From Agarophyton chilense (lineage: Eukaryota; Rhodophyta; Florideophyceae; Gracilariales; Gracilariaceae): a stretch of DNA of 64,000 nt. The position numbers and the translations under genes were made by a program. The stretch lies in assembly GCA_030374765.1 (NCBI GenBank), contig JARGXX010000080.1, positions 1,426,001 to 1,490,000 on the forward strand, written 5' to 3'. A model generated the notes under the pieces. It was not told where the DNA came from. It did no database searches and saw nothing but the letters and a program-made list of their open reading frames with translations. Numbering within the stretch: position 1 is the first letter of the stretch; every line of letters starts with the position of its first letter. Below, in pieces: positions 48,475-58,747 of this stretch.

Positions 48475-49122
48475 TCAATACCAGCTAAAATTGTTCTCCT
48501 GCAAGCGTAGAAAACTTACTTGATCTTCACATTCTTTCGTGCTTGACTCGTACGTGAAAGAGTGATTATGGCGATTGAAGGGAATCGTTCGGGTCTCATC
48601 AACGGATTCGGTAGCTCCTTGGGGTTTTGCGCTGGCGCTTCTCTTTCGAGCCTCAATTAAGGCATGGATTCTCCTGGCGCGTTGCTGTAGTGAAAGCGTT
48701 ATTACTTTCTTATTCTTCTTTCTTCGTTCCACAATCATGGTTTGAAGTTTTTTCGCCCGGGACTGAAGCGCAATCCACTGTGATCCAGGCAGAAAAGAGG
48801 CACGTTGAAAAGTGGAAAACTTTGAGCGCAGTGATGTAGTAGTTCTAAGTGTGTGCGGATACTTGCTCATGTGTGAATGGTTAATTGCAATCCATTCGTC
48901 GTCCGAAACCGGTAAAGCATCCTCAACAAGGTGGAGAAGATGCACAACCTCGTCGAAAGTGTAAGCAGCTCCACGCAGACGCGCGACGGGCGCTTTGATC
49001 CTCTTTGCTGGTGGTTGTTGAACGTGAAGCTGATGCCGTTTGTGCGTTGCGTTTTGTGGCGGAGACGCGGTGCGCAGTTGAGAATCATTCAGGGTACGTT
49101 GCGCGTTGCTCGCTCCAGTCAT
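48475..49122 (-). CDS. SANT/Myb-like (DUF6818-type) domain protein
   Basis: An intact minus-strand frame of 215 residues starts at the ATG at 49122; earlier in-frame codons are not ATG. Residues about 49-130 match the Myb/SANT-like domain often found in expanded families of red algae and oomycetes: YTFDEVVHLLHLVEDALPVS, then DEWIAIN, RTTTSLRSKFSTF, and a basic end SRAKKLQTMI. Such domains are tri-helical DNA- or chromatin-binding modules. The N-terminus is basic and disordered (PPAKRIK could serve as a nuclear signal). The C-terminus after residue 130 is Lys/Arg-rich and helical. No transposase catalytic domain is present. It is isolated between AT-rich stretches, so it could be a host regulator or an accessory protein of a lost transposon. 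Confidence 0.6.
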   Translation of the reverse strand: MTGASNAQRTLNDSQLRTASPPQNATHKRHQLHVQQPPAKRIKAPVARLRGAAYTFDEVVHLLHLVEDALPVSDDEWIAINHSHMSKYPHTLRTTTSLRSKFSTFQRASFLPGSQWIALQSRAKKLQTMIVERRKKNKKVITLSLQQRARRIHALIEARKRSASAKPQGATESVDETRTIPFNRHNHSFTYESSTKECEDQVSFLRLQENNFSWY

Positions 49123-50334
49123 TGTCTTAAACTTGCAGGAATGTTTGCTGTTAGTGTTTCTGGAGATGATGCGGTGGGAGTCAACAATGTCGAGCACAAG
49201 GGAGGCAGAACGGCGGCGATCGGAAAGAGTACGTCTTGGATGGGTCCATGTTCGTTAATCGAGTGTGAACTTGCAAGTGAAAGAAGTTTGGTGGCGTTCG
49301 AAACGCTGCAACAAGCGTGCTCCCGTGATGCGCGCGGTGTTTCACCCACGTTTCACCCGCATTGCCCCCAAACAGCGAGAGGGTCGGGCGGAGGCCGCTA
49401 TGCACTCTTTGGGAAAGGCTGTGGGTGATGCGCCCGCACGTGGCGTGTAACTGGTGTTCGGCAAGGGGACATTTTTTCTGTGCTTGCCCGACCACGTCAC
49501 GAAAGAAGGAGTGCCTCGCGACCTTGACGCACACTATGCTGGCACCAGCGTTACAGTCGTGTGTTGCTAAACTTGTGTGGCTCCTCCTTGACGCGCTCGT
49601 AAAGTTTCACGCTCCGAGTTTGTGAACAAAATGTGCAAGGCTTGCCCTTTGCATCAATGGTGCAATCCGGCAAGCAGTAATTATACCGCGCCGTTGTATG
49701 GCTAAAGAGGCCGTGGGTATGACATTGGTCTTTCTTCTGTGTCCACAGCCTACGTGTTTGTTTGGACGTATTCCAGTTGCGACCAAATGAGTGACAAATA
49801 CGCGTAACAAACAAGCACACCTTTTCTTTTCAATGGAAAGAAACAGTTTCAATCGCATGAACAAATAGATGCAATTTCCGACGGCTCAGACACAGTCCAT
49901 GTAATTTTTATTTTTTAAAACCAATACAAACCATTTCTACCCTGATGATACAAAAATAGTTTCATCAATAGAAACTCTAACTAAATCTTCTTTCAATCTC
50001 ACACAACCACACCACATCTGTACACGTTTCCGTTACCATTTCGTATCAGGTTTGAGGTTTAGGGGGCTCATCTAATGAAAACCCCATCTGTGAGCAATGG
50101 CGGGTTTAACAAATCATAACCATTCTGTACACTATTCTTCAAGTTTTCATATACAATGGGAGAAAGTATGAAAGAAAAAGCTCTTGCAATTCTCAGTGAC
50201 AAAAGTAGCAAAATTGCCTCTTCAATGAGGATTTGAATAGGCCTAGAAGCTCTTGCGCACTTCAAAACTGCCGAATATCCGCATGTCTATAATTGGTCTC
50301 TGTCGTTTTTTTTTTTTTGCTTTGGTGCTGCACA
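49123..50334. other. No supportable gene
   Basis: GC-rich to about 49600, then AT-rich. A short plus-strand frame at 49362-49625 contains a CCHC-like spacing (CNWCSARGHFFCAC), and a minus-strand frame at 49551-49820 contains paired cysteines (YCLPDC, CTFC). Neither has further support. A T9 tract lies near 50310. Confidence 0.4.
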
Positions 50335-51102
50335 TTACGCTACTACAGTATGATGTACAGTAAGGTTCTGAATACTCTTTAAGAATCCGTGATAGCAACT
50401 ACCTATGTTGACGATCCTCGTGCATGCGTACATAGGCTGATAGGCAACGGCATTTGGATAGGATCTTTTATCTTCGCACTGCGATTCTGGTGCGTCGCTT
50501 TTTGTACATAATCCTTGCCTTCGGGCTTTTACGCTAGAGGGAATGGTCTCTTTAGATGCAAGTTCAAATGGCCCGTTCGCGCACTTCAGCAAACCATAGA
50601 GAAAATACCGGTTGTGGCGGGTTTTGTGAGTAGGGGGGCACTGCAGTGTGCAATAGGTATAGTAAGGATAACAAAGCAGTCGGCAGGGCTGACACCCTGA
50701 AGTTATTAAAGCAAAAGGTCCATCAATGCGATGTTGCAAATCAAGATGTAGAGGGTTTGTCAGGGCTGAGACGCTTGTGCAATCTGCATCTGCTGCATTG
50801 TTGTATATGCTAAATGGATGGTATTGAGCTTTCTTGGCTCGAAGTCAAATGAATAGTCCGTGCACCCCAAGAACGGTATGCTGCAAGTATCCATCTGTAC
50901 CAGTCCCCTGAACCATAACGCAAGTCATCATGTTCACGATGCAGATGATGGAGGAATCCATGGTACTCACCGCAATCTGTTCTATTGAAAGAGTGGGGTT
51001 GGTAAAGACTCGAAGAAACTGCACATTGGATGGCACATTTCTTTCCAGAAAAGAACAAAAATGGAAAGTAGAATAAGAAAACCTATTTCGCGGTGCGTGC
51101 AC
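50335..51102 (-). pseudogene. Cysteine-rich unknown protein, one in-frame stop
   Basis: One minus-strand frame of about 255 codons (51102 to 50335) is interrupted only by a TGA near 50845. After it the frame reads ADADCTSVSALTNPLHLDLQ and TSGCQPCRLLCYPYYTYCTL, with about a dozen cysteines in total. The pattern suggests a secreted disulfide-rich protein, but no signal peptide or family is identified. The TGA could mark a pseudogene or lie in an unrecognised intron. Confidence 0.3.
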
Positions 51103-51585
51103 TTATGTAGTTCTATTTGAAGCAGTGCACGAGTTGGCGACGTATGACACCTGCAGTGGACAGAAACGAATGAATTAAAGAAGTTCACCAAGGGCTGTAT
51201 GAACATGATTGATCACGTTTGCCTCAAGTTTAACGGAACGCAGAGACGGAGCAGCAATTCTTTTCATCTGTTCGAGAGCTTTTGGAAAGTTAATGAAAAT
51301 CTTTGAATCCTACCGATGTCACTTTTGTTTAAGAAGTGAGCTTGATAGAGAACAGAACCGGTTGGATAAACACGGCGCTTTGTTTCGGGATTGTAAGACA
51401 TGATTCGAATTAAGAGCTTCTGAACTGAAGCAATAGCAATAAAGAAATTGGGAGGCCACACGAGAGAGCGAGGGAGACTTCGAGAAGGCACCGATCTTCA
51501 CTCTGTTCTTTTGTTTATGTGTTCTTCTTCGGTTTTGTCAGTGATTAGCCTGCGATTCGGCATAACTTTGAGCACAGCGACCTGA

Positions 51586-51846
51586 GGCTCCGTTGCAAAT
51601 TATCACTTCCAGTTTGGAGGGGGGCATCAAGCAGAGGAGTTCGAAGACGAGATCCTGAATTCAAAGGGCGAAATAAACCCGCTCAATCTTGGTATGGATG
51701 TGAGTGGGCTTCACAAATGTCGCGAATACAATTTCTACGAAGGTACCTACTTGTTCAAAGTAGAGCCGGACATAGAGATAGTTTCCAACAGAGGCGGTGA
51801 ACCGAAATTAACGAGAGCAGGCAAAATTGTGGCCAAGGCAACCTAG
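51586..51846 (+). pseudogene. Orphan coding-like fragment
   Basis: An open frame of 86 codons without a suitable start (the first ATG is more than 30 codons in) reads YHFQFGGGHQAEEFEDEIL, then SGLHKCREYNFYEGTYLFKV and ends GKIVAKAT before TAG. The charged, low-Cys composition and lack of stops look protein-coding, unlike neighbouring sequence. It is perhaps a terminal exon or a truncated gene. No family is recognised. Confidence 0.3.
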
Positions 51847-52893
51847 TAGTGGAGGATTTATCTGAGTAGTTGAGACAACGCGTAGACGTAATGATTCAAT
51901 ATGTTAAGTTCAGTTTTGTAAGGTCGTAGCCGTGAAGGCGGAGCGATTACGCCTCATAGATTCAATTACCACTTGACGACGACAAAGCTTGTGTATCCAA
52001 GCCCCGGTATTACAAAGCATTTCATGCTATGGAACCCAATGTCAAAATTAAAAGAATATCTTGATACCACGCGGAAACACAATCGGCATCGTCGCGTTGG
52101 GAGTGAAATGGATACGAAGTGTAGCTAGTTATCGGTTTGTCAGTAAACCCGATGGAATAATAACGGCTTGGTATATGTGACTTGATTGAGTAGCAGACGC
52201 TAGCGTCACAAGGATATGAGGCACAATAAGAATCAAGAGAGGGCAGAATTACATGATTCTAGGAATCTAAGGGCTGTGGGAAGGGTGGAGAACAGAGGGG
52301 GACGGTGAGCACGAGAGGGGACGGTGAGCGCGAGAGGGGATGGTGGGGATCGGCATGGGATTGCGGGGGAAGGAGGGTGCGCACGCGGGGACAATTGCTC
52401 AAAAAAAGGCACGCGTGCACCACAACCGCGCGTGACAATTGCAAATCACCACATGGGCCACGCTATTCAGGTCGGTGCCCTTTGACTTCGACTTAGCAAC
52501 CGCGTAAGACAGCGACTGCTACCGCCCCCTCCCCGCCCCCACCACCCATCCGCAAGCCGAATTTCTTGCGGAACAACCCGCTCGCACCTCGCACCTCATC
52601 GTCGCACCGCTGTCTGCTCGCGGATATATTTGTTCTTGCGCCACTTCGTCTTTGCTAATCCGCGTACCTTCCAATATACCCAACAACGCCTCCCGCCACG
52701 CCACTGCATCACTCCCATCGCCCCATTTCTTCCACCAAGTGGCTCATCCACGCATTACGTGTCGTCGAGTCTCCACTCCAAGCCCCATTCCAAGCCCCAT
52801 TCCAAGACGTATTCACCGTCCTTCCGCACCTCAACCGTGCCCGACGTTTGTATACGACTGTACCCTATGCCTGCTTCTCTCATCAGCGCAAAC
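51847..52893. other. Upstream region of the decapping-enzyme gene
   Basis: AT-rich to about 52250, then GC-rich. It contains a short direct repeat around 52290-52345 (GGGGACGGTGAGC-type units). A pyrimidine-rich leader precedes the start codon. The frame of the next gene is open upstream to 52630 but has no in-frame ATG before 52867. Confidence 0.5.
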
Positions 52894-54318
52894 ATGTCCG
52901 CCTCGAAGAATCCCGCCACGTCGTCCGAGCTGCTAGAGGTGTTGGACGATTTGTGCATGCGATTCCTGGTGAACCTTCCTGCCGTCGAATACGAGTCGTT
53001 TGAGCGCCTATTTTTCGCAATTGAATCAGCTCACTGGTTTTACGATGACTTTTACCGCGATGACAATCCTTCACTGCCACGTTTGCCGCTTAAGCATTTT
53101 GCCGCTAGACTTTTTGACCACACCTCGTTGCTAAAGCAGTATCGAAATGATGTCGACCGCCTTTTTGCTCAATTTCAGTCGTATAAGCAAGAGGTTCCTA
53201 CATGCGGCGCCGCATTACTCAACCCACGGATGGACAAGGTTTTGCTGGTGCGTGGATGGGGACCCACTGCACGCTGGGGGTTTCCAAAAGGTAAACTAGC
53301 GAAGGACGAAACAGAATTGGATGCGGCCGTGCGCGAAGTGCGTGAGGAGACTGGCTTCGATATGTCACCGTATGTCAATAAAAGCACAGAGTACCTGGAC
53401 TCCCTATCCAGCGGCAGGCCGTGCCGAATCTTTATCGTCACGAATATCCCAGAGGACACAAAGTTCGAAACGCAAACCAGAAAAGAAATATCTGACATTG
53501 AATGGGTTTCGATATTGACGCTTCCCGATTCCCCAAAGGCTGCCAAGGCACTCAACAAGCAAACTGAGGCTGAGACAAAGACATCGTCTCGTCGAGAAAA
53601 GAAAAAACTCTTTTCCCAAAATGGAGTTGCCGCATTTACTAAGCGACTGAAGGCATGGATATCGCGACGACAGAAAGCAATCAGAGACATGTCCAAGTCT
53701 ATGCCTAATCTTGACGTACACCTTTCCAATGGCAGCGAGCTTGCAGCCCCGCGACGAAAAGCACAGGAGAACAACAAACCTATAGTCGAAAGCGGGGGCG
53801 GGAATCAAAACTGCAAAGAGCCAATAGCGGATGGTAATTGTCAGAAGAAGAAAACACCGCCGAAACGAAAAACGACGAAGTCAAAAACAAACCAATCCTC
53901 TGAAACCAGAGGGAATAGTAGAAAAGCTCGCAAAGACGCTGCCTTACATGAAGCCCTTCGGAATATGGCCACATTTGGCACGATAGGCGGGACTACGCTC
54001 AGCGATTCAGAGCGAAAGCATTTGTTTCATCGCTATGTTCTTGAAACTGATCGAATTGCGGCTGAGAAGGGTTTAAAGGATGAGTTCTGGCCGGTACCCT
54101 ATGTTACGAGCAAAGACTTTACCGAGGAAGAGCTGCGTGAGGCCCAGGCCGTGCAGAACTCCGCCAAGAAGCTGTTTTGCGATCTCGACGAATTGCACCG
54201 AGGTTCCACACGTGCCTCCATCATTAATGATCTTGTTAAGAAAGCGCGGCCAACGGAGACGTTCACGTTCAATAGGGATGCGATTCGAGCGGCCATGCGC
54301 GCGAAAAGCCCCCCTTGA
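52894..54318 (+). CDS. DCP2: mRNA-decapping enzyme subunit 2
   Basis: A 474-residue Nudix hydrolase that removes the 5' m7G cap from mRNA in the cytoplasm, committing it to 5'-3' decay. Residues about 11-95 form the helical DCP2 N-terminal (Box A) domain, with the conserved AHWFYDDFYRD segment near residue 46. Residues 96-215 are the Nudix fold. The Nudix box runs from G133 to F155 (GKLAKDETELDAAVREVREE, then TGF), giving metal-binding glutamates E148, E151 and E152. The preceding ARWGFPKGK is also typical. A Lys-rich low-complexity linker (about 230-370) leads to a C-terminal FTFNRDAIRAAM-type segment. I chose the ATG at 52894 because it has A at -3; another in-frame ATG at 52867 would add nine residues. 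No intron is evident. Confidence 0.93.
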   Translation: MSASKNPATSSELLEVLDDLCMRFLVNLPAVEYESFERLFFAIESAHWFYDDFYRDDNPSLPRLPLKHFAARLFDHTSLLKQYRNDVDRLFAQFQSYKQEVPTCGAALLNPRMDKVLLVRGWGPTARWGFPKGKLAKDETELDAAVREVREETGFDMSPYVNKSTEYLDSLSSGRPCRIFIVTNIPEDTKFETQTRKEISDIEWVSILTLPDSPKAAKALNKQTEAETKTSSRREKKKLFSQNGVAAFTKRLKAWISRRQKAIRDMSKSMPNLDVHLSNGSELAAPRRKAQENNKPIVESGGGNQNCKEPIADGNCQKKKTPPKRKTTKSKTNQSSETRGNSRKARKDAALHEALRNMATFGTIGGTTLSDSERKHLFHRYVLETDRIAAEKGLKDEFWPVPYVTSKDFTEEELREAQAVQNSAKKLFCDLDELHRGSTRASIINDLVKKARPTETFTFNRDAIRAAMRAKSPP

Positions 54319-55887
54319 AACTCACATGCTGATGTCCACTCTCCTTCGTTGTTGTCATAGGGCGTTCATATGCGGGTTTGGAAGGCAGTATCTGGAGAGC
54401 GCTCGCTCCGGTATGATTCTTCGGGCTGGTCATCCAGAATATCGCGTTCTCTTATATGTTTGAATGTTGCCTCGAGGGTAGGGAGTAGACATGCTGCGGT
54501 GCCGGTTTCTGAACTTGGGGGAACACGCGACTTGAAATTCATTCGAGACTGGATCTGGATCGCACGCGAGGGGCAAGCAGTTTCAGTTTGGAACTTTGAA
54601 GAACGCGAGCATGCGCGTGGTTGGTTCCATTTTGTTGTGCAACAGGCTAGTGGCATCTAAATCTAGCAAAGATGGGAAAGCAAAGTGTATTGTTCTTGTT
54701 GAAGACAGGAAATATCGTCTTGAATCTACAGTCATCGAGTGGCAGAGGACACTACTACGCTTGTGTTGCTTGTGGAAACTCGAGCTCTTCGAGAAGTAAA
54801 GCCGTTACACAAATCGCTCATCTTGGAAATCTACGACTGCCCGACGCTTCGTGCATCAGGGAGAATGTGAGAATGTTTACCGGTAAGAATTTGACATTGT
54901 CTCGGCCAGATGATGGACCATAGCTTTCCATTATTCCTGATCATATTTTTACTGCACACACATGGTTTAAGAGTCCGGCTATTTAAATGGACCATGTGTC
55001 ATCGGAAGAGGGATGGACAATTTATATCCTCCACACGTTAAAGAGCAATAAACTCCATCCAGCCTTATTAATGTTGCCGCTATCATCATTGAAATGTTAT
55101 CCATATTGAAACAGATTACGTGACTCGAGAAACACCGAAGAAATGGCCAAAGAAATGGCCAGGGTTATTTGTGTGCGTCAAATAGTTGTTAAAGTAGATC
55201 TGGAAATGAATGAAACTTAATGTGCTTACGACAAGTCCTCTATGCTTTTTTTAGCGTTTCGATTCAGTTCTAGAGAGATGAAGGCCCATTCGTTTCTCTA
55301 TCGACAGAAGACATGATGGAACGTACTGTCCCGCTGGACGAGAAACAACATACTGCACGAATCAATTAGGGATTGCGTAACAGGCAGCGATCTGTTGACT
55401 AACCTCCTCGATGGGTTCCTGTAGATATCTTCAACGATCCACCCTTTCATACACAGCTAGATGCTCGCCTGTTTCGGCCATATGGGGGTGCGTTTCTTGA
55501 GTCGTCGATGCTTGGCTGAGACTGACAAACAATAGCTTTTCCAACAAAGTCCACAACATTACGCAAGTGGATTTCCTTGTTTCGAACAACAAATGGGCCG
55601 ACAACATGTCTCATTTAAAACGAATGAGCAGGATGTGGACAGCAGACCAAAGTATCTGGGTAGCTTCAACCACAATATCGCTGCGCAGCCATTGTCGTTA
55701 TCAAATTACACAGTGCTTTTCTCCGACAGCTAAATAGAAACATCATGCAATAGTTTTCTGTTAATGGCCCTCTCATATTTACAAACAGCTGCCAAAAAAG
55801 GTCGGGACCACCATCAAAATGTGATTTGTAACTTATCAACAGCTTCACGTGATACAGCTACGTAGTTACAGCAGTCAATATCTACTC
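54319..55887. other. Intergenic region between DCP2 and MYST genes
   Basis: No recognised gene. Two plus-strand frames (54370-54660 and 54672-54923) follow DCP2 closely. The first has a coding-like end (WNFEEREHARGWFHFVVQQA) but no identifiable family. They may be 3' UTR or a small unrecognised gene. The rest is AT-rich. Confidence 0.45.
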
Positions 55888-57468
55888 TCAGCGACGGCGA
55901 CCAGTGCCTAGGCGCGTTGTAGTTGGGCCACTGGTTCCATTGGAAGGAATCTGCACACCAGGCCCGATTGTGTGCGGCGTCCAACGAATACAGGCAGGGT
56001 CACACGGCAAGCCCCTATTGCCCATCTTCATGTTGTTAATTCGCCTCATGTCAATTATATGCTGGCCTTCGTAATACTGAATCAAGCTGAGCGCTTGCAA
56101 AGTACCGACAATGTCATCAGTGTTCATCATTGTCTTTTCGGATATCTCATAGATGGTTATGGCGCTGTTATTCTCATTGCGCAAAAGATCGACCAAAACT
56201 TGAGACCAATAACTTCTGTAGCCCAGTAAACCGAGATCACTGAGAGGTTTTTCTGGAGAACCGACCAAGTTCTCCAGCTTGCTGAGTTCATATGAAAACG
56301 AGATAAGGAACTTGCCGTAGCCCTTGCGCTGATATGGTGGGAGAGTGAGAATACATGCGACGTTGAAGTCTTCTTCACTATACTTTTCTTTGGAGAAGTA
56401 ACCGACAATATGCGCCCCCCGTTGATCGACTTCGCACATGATGTAGAACCAGAAGGGGTCTACGTCAAAGAAGAGCGTCTTGTGGTCCAAAAAGAGCTTG
56501 GCTATGTAACACAAATTCTGGCAATAAATGCGATTGGTAGCACCATCAACCTCAAACATGGATATATTATCCTTGCGATATATCTCCAAGCCCGGCGGGT
56601 GTCGGAAGGCGCAGCGGTTGCAATGCCTCTGTAAGGCATCGGGACTCCTGACAAACTTGAGACAAAACTCGCAAAAGTACAAGGTAGAATACGATGAGTA
56701 CTCTGGAGGAAAAGGCGAGTAATACCAGGTATCTATGGCCCACGGGCCAAGCACAATGGTCTGAATGTTTTTGATCTTTGTATGCTCCTCCTTCTTTTCG
56801 TCGTGTTGACTGCTGTCGGTGGCCTTGTTCAAAGTAGTGCTGAGGTCCAGGCTAGCGGATTTCCTCTTCTTTCCGTCCTTTCGCTTGCGCTCGCTTTTGG
56901 CACGACTGGCGATCTGTGCGCGCTCGCTGGCAGCCTTCCTGGCGCGCAGCTTGGCTGCCGACTTGACGAGTGCGCTGCGGTCAAAGCGGTCAATGGTAAC
57001 CCATTCATCTAAGCGACGATTAAACGACGAGTAATGCACGTAATACTCATAGACATCGGTGCCCGGTTTCTGCCTTCTGTTGATCACCTCGCATTCATGA
57101 AACTCGCTGTTGCGCCACTTACAAGGAGCCTTGGTGCCAATCTCCAGCGGCTGCTTGAGAAGCACGGGGACAGCCCCCAAAGGGGCGGGCGAGCGGTCAG
57201 GCGCGGGCGAAGGGGACGCGGACGCGGACGCAACTGGGAAAGGCGAAGCATCTGGCAAAGGAGAAGCACCTGGTACAGGCGAAGCACCTGGTACAGGCGA
57301 AGCATCCGGTGGAGGCGAAGCATCCGGTAAAGGAGAAGCATCCGGAAAAGGAGAAGCATCCGGAAAAGGAGAAGCATCCGGCAAGGGCGAAGCATCCGGC
57401 AGCGACGATGGCAGCTCCGGTGGCGGCGACGCTCGCGGCACCACCACGTTCTTCTTGGTGGCGTCCAT
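55888..57468 (-). CDS. MYST-family histone acetyltransferase (ESA1/TIP60 type)
   Basis: A 526-residue nuclear lysine acetyltransferase, the catalytic subunit type of NuA4/TIP60, which acetylates histones H4 and H2A. Residues 20-80 are a run of Pro-Asp-Ala-Ser-Pro hexapeptide repeats. Residues 110-165 are the chromo-barrel/Tudor-knot (CKWRNSEFHECEVINRR to RLDEWVTIDRFD). After a basic linker the MYST domain begins near 235. It has a C2HC zinc finger (C266, C269, H282, C286), the autoacetylation-site lysine K330 in LDHKTLFFDVDPFWFY, catalytic Cys372 and Glu406, and the acetyl-CoA loop QRKGYGKF at 380-387. The ATG at 57468 is the only in-frame ATG before the conserved part. The gene is intronless and divergent from the PUR gene, with 445 bp between starts. 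Confidence 0.93.
   Translation of the reverse strand: MDATKKNVVVPRASPPPELPSSLPDASPLPDASPFPDASPFPDASPLPDASPPPDASPVPGASPVPGASPLPDASPFPVASASASPSPAPDRSPAPLGAVPVLLKQPLEIGTKAPCKWRNSEFHECEVINRRQKPGTDVYEYYVHYSSFNRRLDEWVTIDRFDRSALVKSAAKLRARKAASERAQIASRAKSERKRKDGKKRKSASLDLSTTLNKATDSSQHDEKKEEHTKIKNIQTIVLGPWAIDTWYYSPFPPEYSSYSTLYFCEFCLKFVRSPDALQRHCNRCAFRHPPGLEIYRKDNISMFEVDGATNRIYCQNLCYIAKLFLDHKTLFFDVDPFWFYIMCEVDQRGAHIVGYFSKEKYSEEDFNVACILTLPPYQRKGYGKFLISFSYELSKLENLVGSPEKPLSDLGLLGYRSYWSQVLVDLLRNENNSAITIYEISEKTMMNTDDIVGTLQALSLIQYYEGQHIIDMRRINNMKMGNRGLPCDPACIRWTPHTIGPGVQIPSNGTSGPTTTRLGTGRRR
57235..57405 (-). repeat. 18-bp coding minisatellite in the MYST gene
   Basis: About ten tandem units of the type GAAGCATCCGGAAAAGGA (plus strand), encoding the hexapeptide PDASPx on the minus strand. 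Unit variants differ at only a few positions, indicating recent expansion. The same repeats keep the plus strand open, which creates a false upstream extension of the PUR reading frame. Confidence 0.85.
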
Positions 57469-57913
57469 GAACAAACACAACACCGACAGCCTTCGTCAGG
57501 CAGCAGCAGAGCACCCACGCTCATCCAAAGCCCCGCTGGCAGCGGGCTCCCGTCCCGTTTGGGCCGCTCCTGGCGCCAAAATCAAGCACGCGTGCTGTAA
57601 TGCTGTAAGTGCGGGGGTGCGTGCCACGCGGCGCGGCACGTCAGTTTGGCGCGCTTTGCGCTACAAGAGCGCACTGCGCTATGCCCTGCGCGCCCCCATT
57701 TTTCCCACACCACCCACCGACCGGCGTCGCCTTCAGTCGTGCCTCACCTGTCCCGCACCCCTCTTCCCAACGAGCGTTGTTGGCCGCCTGTCTACATCCT
57801 CTTACCACCCTCCCCCCCCCCCCTCGACCACTTTAACTTCCTTCTCTTCCCTCCGACCCGTGCACTACATCTCCTCATCCCCATCCTCCGTCCTTTTAAG
57901 CGCGCGTTTCGTC
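57469..57913. promoter_or_regulatory. Bidirectional promoter region of MYST and PUR genes
   Basis: 445 bp between divergent start codons, including a GC-rich part (57540-57700) and a strongly pyrimidine-rich leader before the PUR ATG (57780-57900, with a C9 run near 57815). No TATA box was seen. Individual factor sites were not identified. Confidence 0.5.
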
Positions 57914-58747
57914 ATGGGCGAGAACGAGGCAGACGTCCCGCAAGATGGCGTCACCATCCTCGGCTATGGAATCCGTGACGAACTCATGAGCGTCCGCATC
58001 ACCGTGGGAACTCGTCGCGTCACCATGGCGCTCTGCGAGAATGATCGTGGAAGGTTTCTGCGTCTCATCGACAACCGTTCGCGTATCATGGTGCCAGCCG
58101 CTGCCATTATGCAGATGAGAGACGCGCTCGTCGCGCTGGAACATGCACTTGAGACCGCTCCGCCCCCAAAGCAACCCACCCCACCTCCAACACAACCCGC
58201 TTCCCCCCCCGCCAACGCCGTCGAGCAAGTCAAGTCCGAACTCATCAGCTCACAGCGTATTGCCTCCGACGGTCGAAAGATCTTCCTCGACGTAATGGAA
58301 AACGCAAAGGGTCGCTACCTCAAGATCTGCAAGGTTTCCATCCGTCGCATCAACATGATCATTCCCATCCAAGGTCTTCCGTTTCTACGCGAGGGGCTCG
58401 ACATGTTGTTGGAGAAGACCCCCCCGGACACCTCTGTCACAGACCCCTCTTCTGTGCAGCGTCTCACCCGCACCGTCGAGCGCGTAACCCCGCTCAATGA
58501 CGGAGCTACGGTCACCATTAACATTGTGCAGCGCGAGATTCGCACTATGGGCAAACGCGTCATTTTCGAGTCGGGCGCTAATCGTCGCGGCAGCTACATC
58601 AAGATCTCTGAGAATAACTTTCCGCAACGAACATCCATCATTCTCCCTCACGCTGCCGTACCTCAAATTATCCAACTCCTGGAGGAAGTCATGCAGAGCG
58701 GCGACCCCGCAGATGCACTAGAGTCTGCGAAGGCTGCTCAAACTTAA
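57914..58747 (+). CDS. PUR-family (Pur-alpha-like) nucleic-acid-binding protein
   Basis: A 277-residue protein with three PUR repeats, at about residues 18-80, 105-168 and 188-262. Each has the beta-strand pattern with an R-G-R/S-(Y/F)-(L/I)-(R/K)-I/L core (DRGRFLRLID, AKGRYLKICK, RRGSYIKISE) followed by an amphipathic helix. In the family, repeats I and II form the single-stranded DNA/RNA-binding unit and repeat III dimerises. It acts in transcription, replication control and mRNA transport. A Pro-rich linker (84-100) joins repeats I and II. I placed the start at the ATG at 57914, which directly precedes repeat I. The frame is open for another 800 bases upstream, but that part is antisense to the MYST repeats and is unlikely to be translated. 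It converges with the NOL11-like gene, 227 bp apart. Confidence 0.88.
   Translation: MGENEADVPQDGVTILGYGIRDELMSVRITVGTRRVTMALCENDRGRFLRLIDNRSRIMVPAAAIMQMRDALVALEHALETAPPPKQPTPPPTQPASPPANAVEQVKSELISSQRIASDGRKIFLDVMENAKGRYLKICKVSIRRINMIIPIQGLPFLREGLDMLLEKTPPDTSVTDPSSVQRLTRTVERVTPLNDGATVTINIVQREIRTMGKRVIFESGANRRGSYIKISENNFPQRTSIILPHAAVPQIIQLLEEVMQSGDPADALESAKAAQT

Noticed and set aside
49362-49625. CCHC zinc knuckle frame (CNWCSARGHFFCAC)
   Set aside because: The spacing fits, but the frame is short, lacks other Gag or host features, and overlaps sequence just upstream of the SANT-like gene. It is probably chance.
52630-52893. N-terminal extension of DCP2 from 52630
   Set aside because: It begins at a TTG codon, is low-complexity, and has no homology to DCP2. 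The ATG at 52894 has the better context.
57110-57913. Upstream 268-codon extension of the PUR reading frame
   Set aside because: It is antisense to the MYST N-terminal repeats and encodes Gly/Glu/Ala repeats unlike any PUR protein. The ATG at 57914 sits directly before repeat I.
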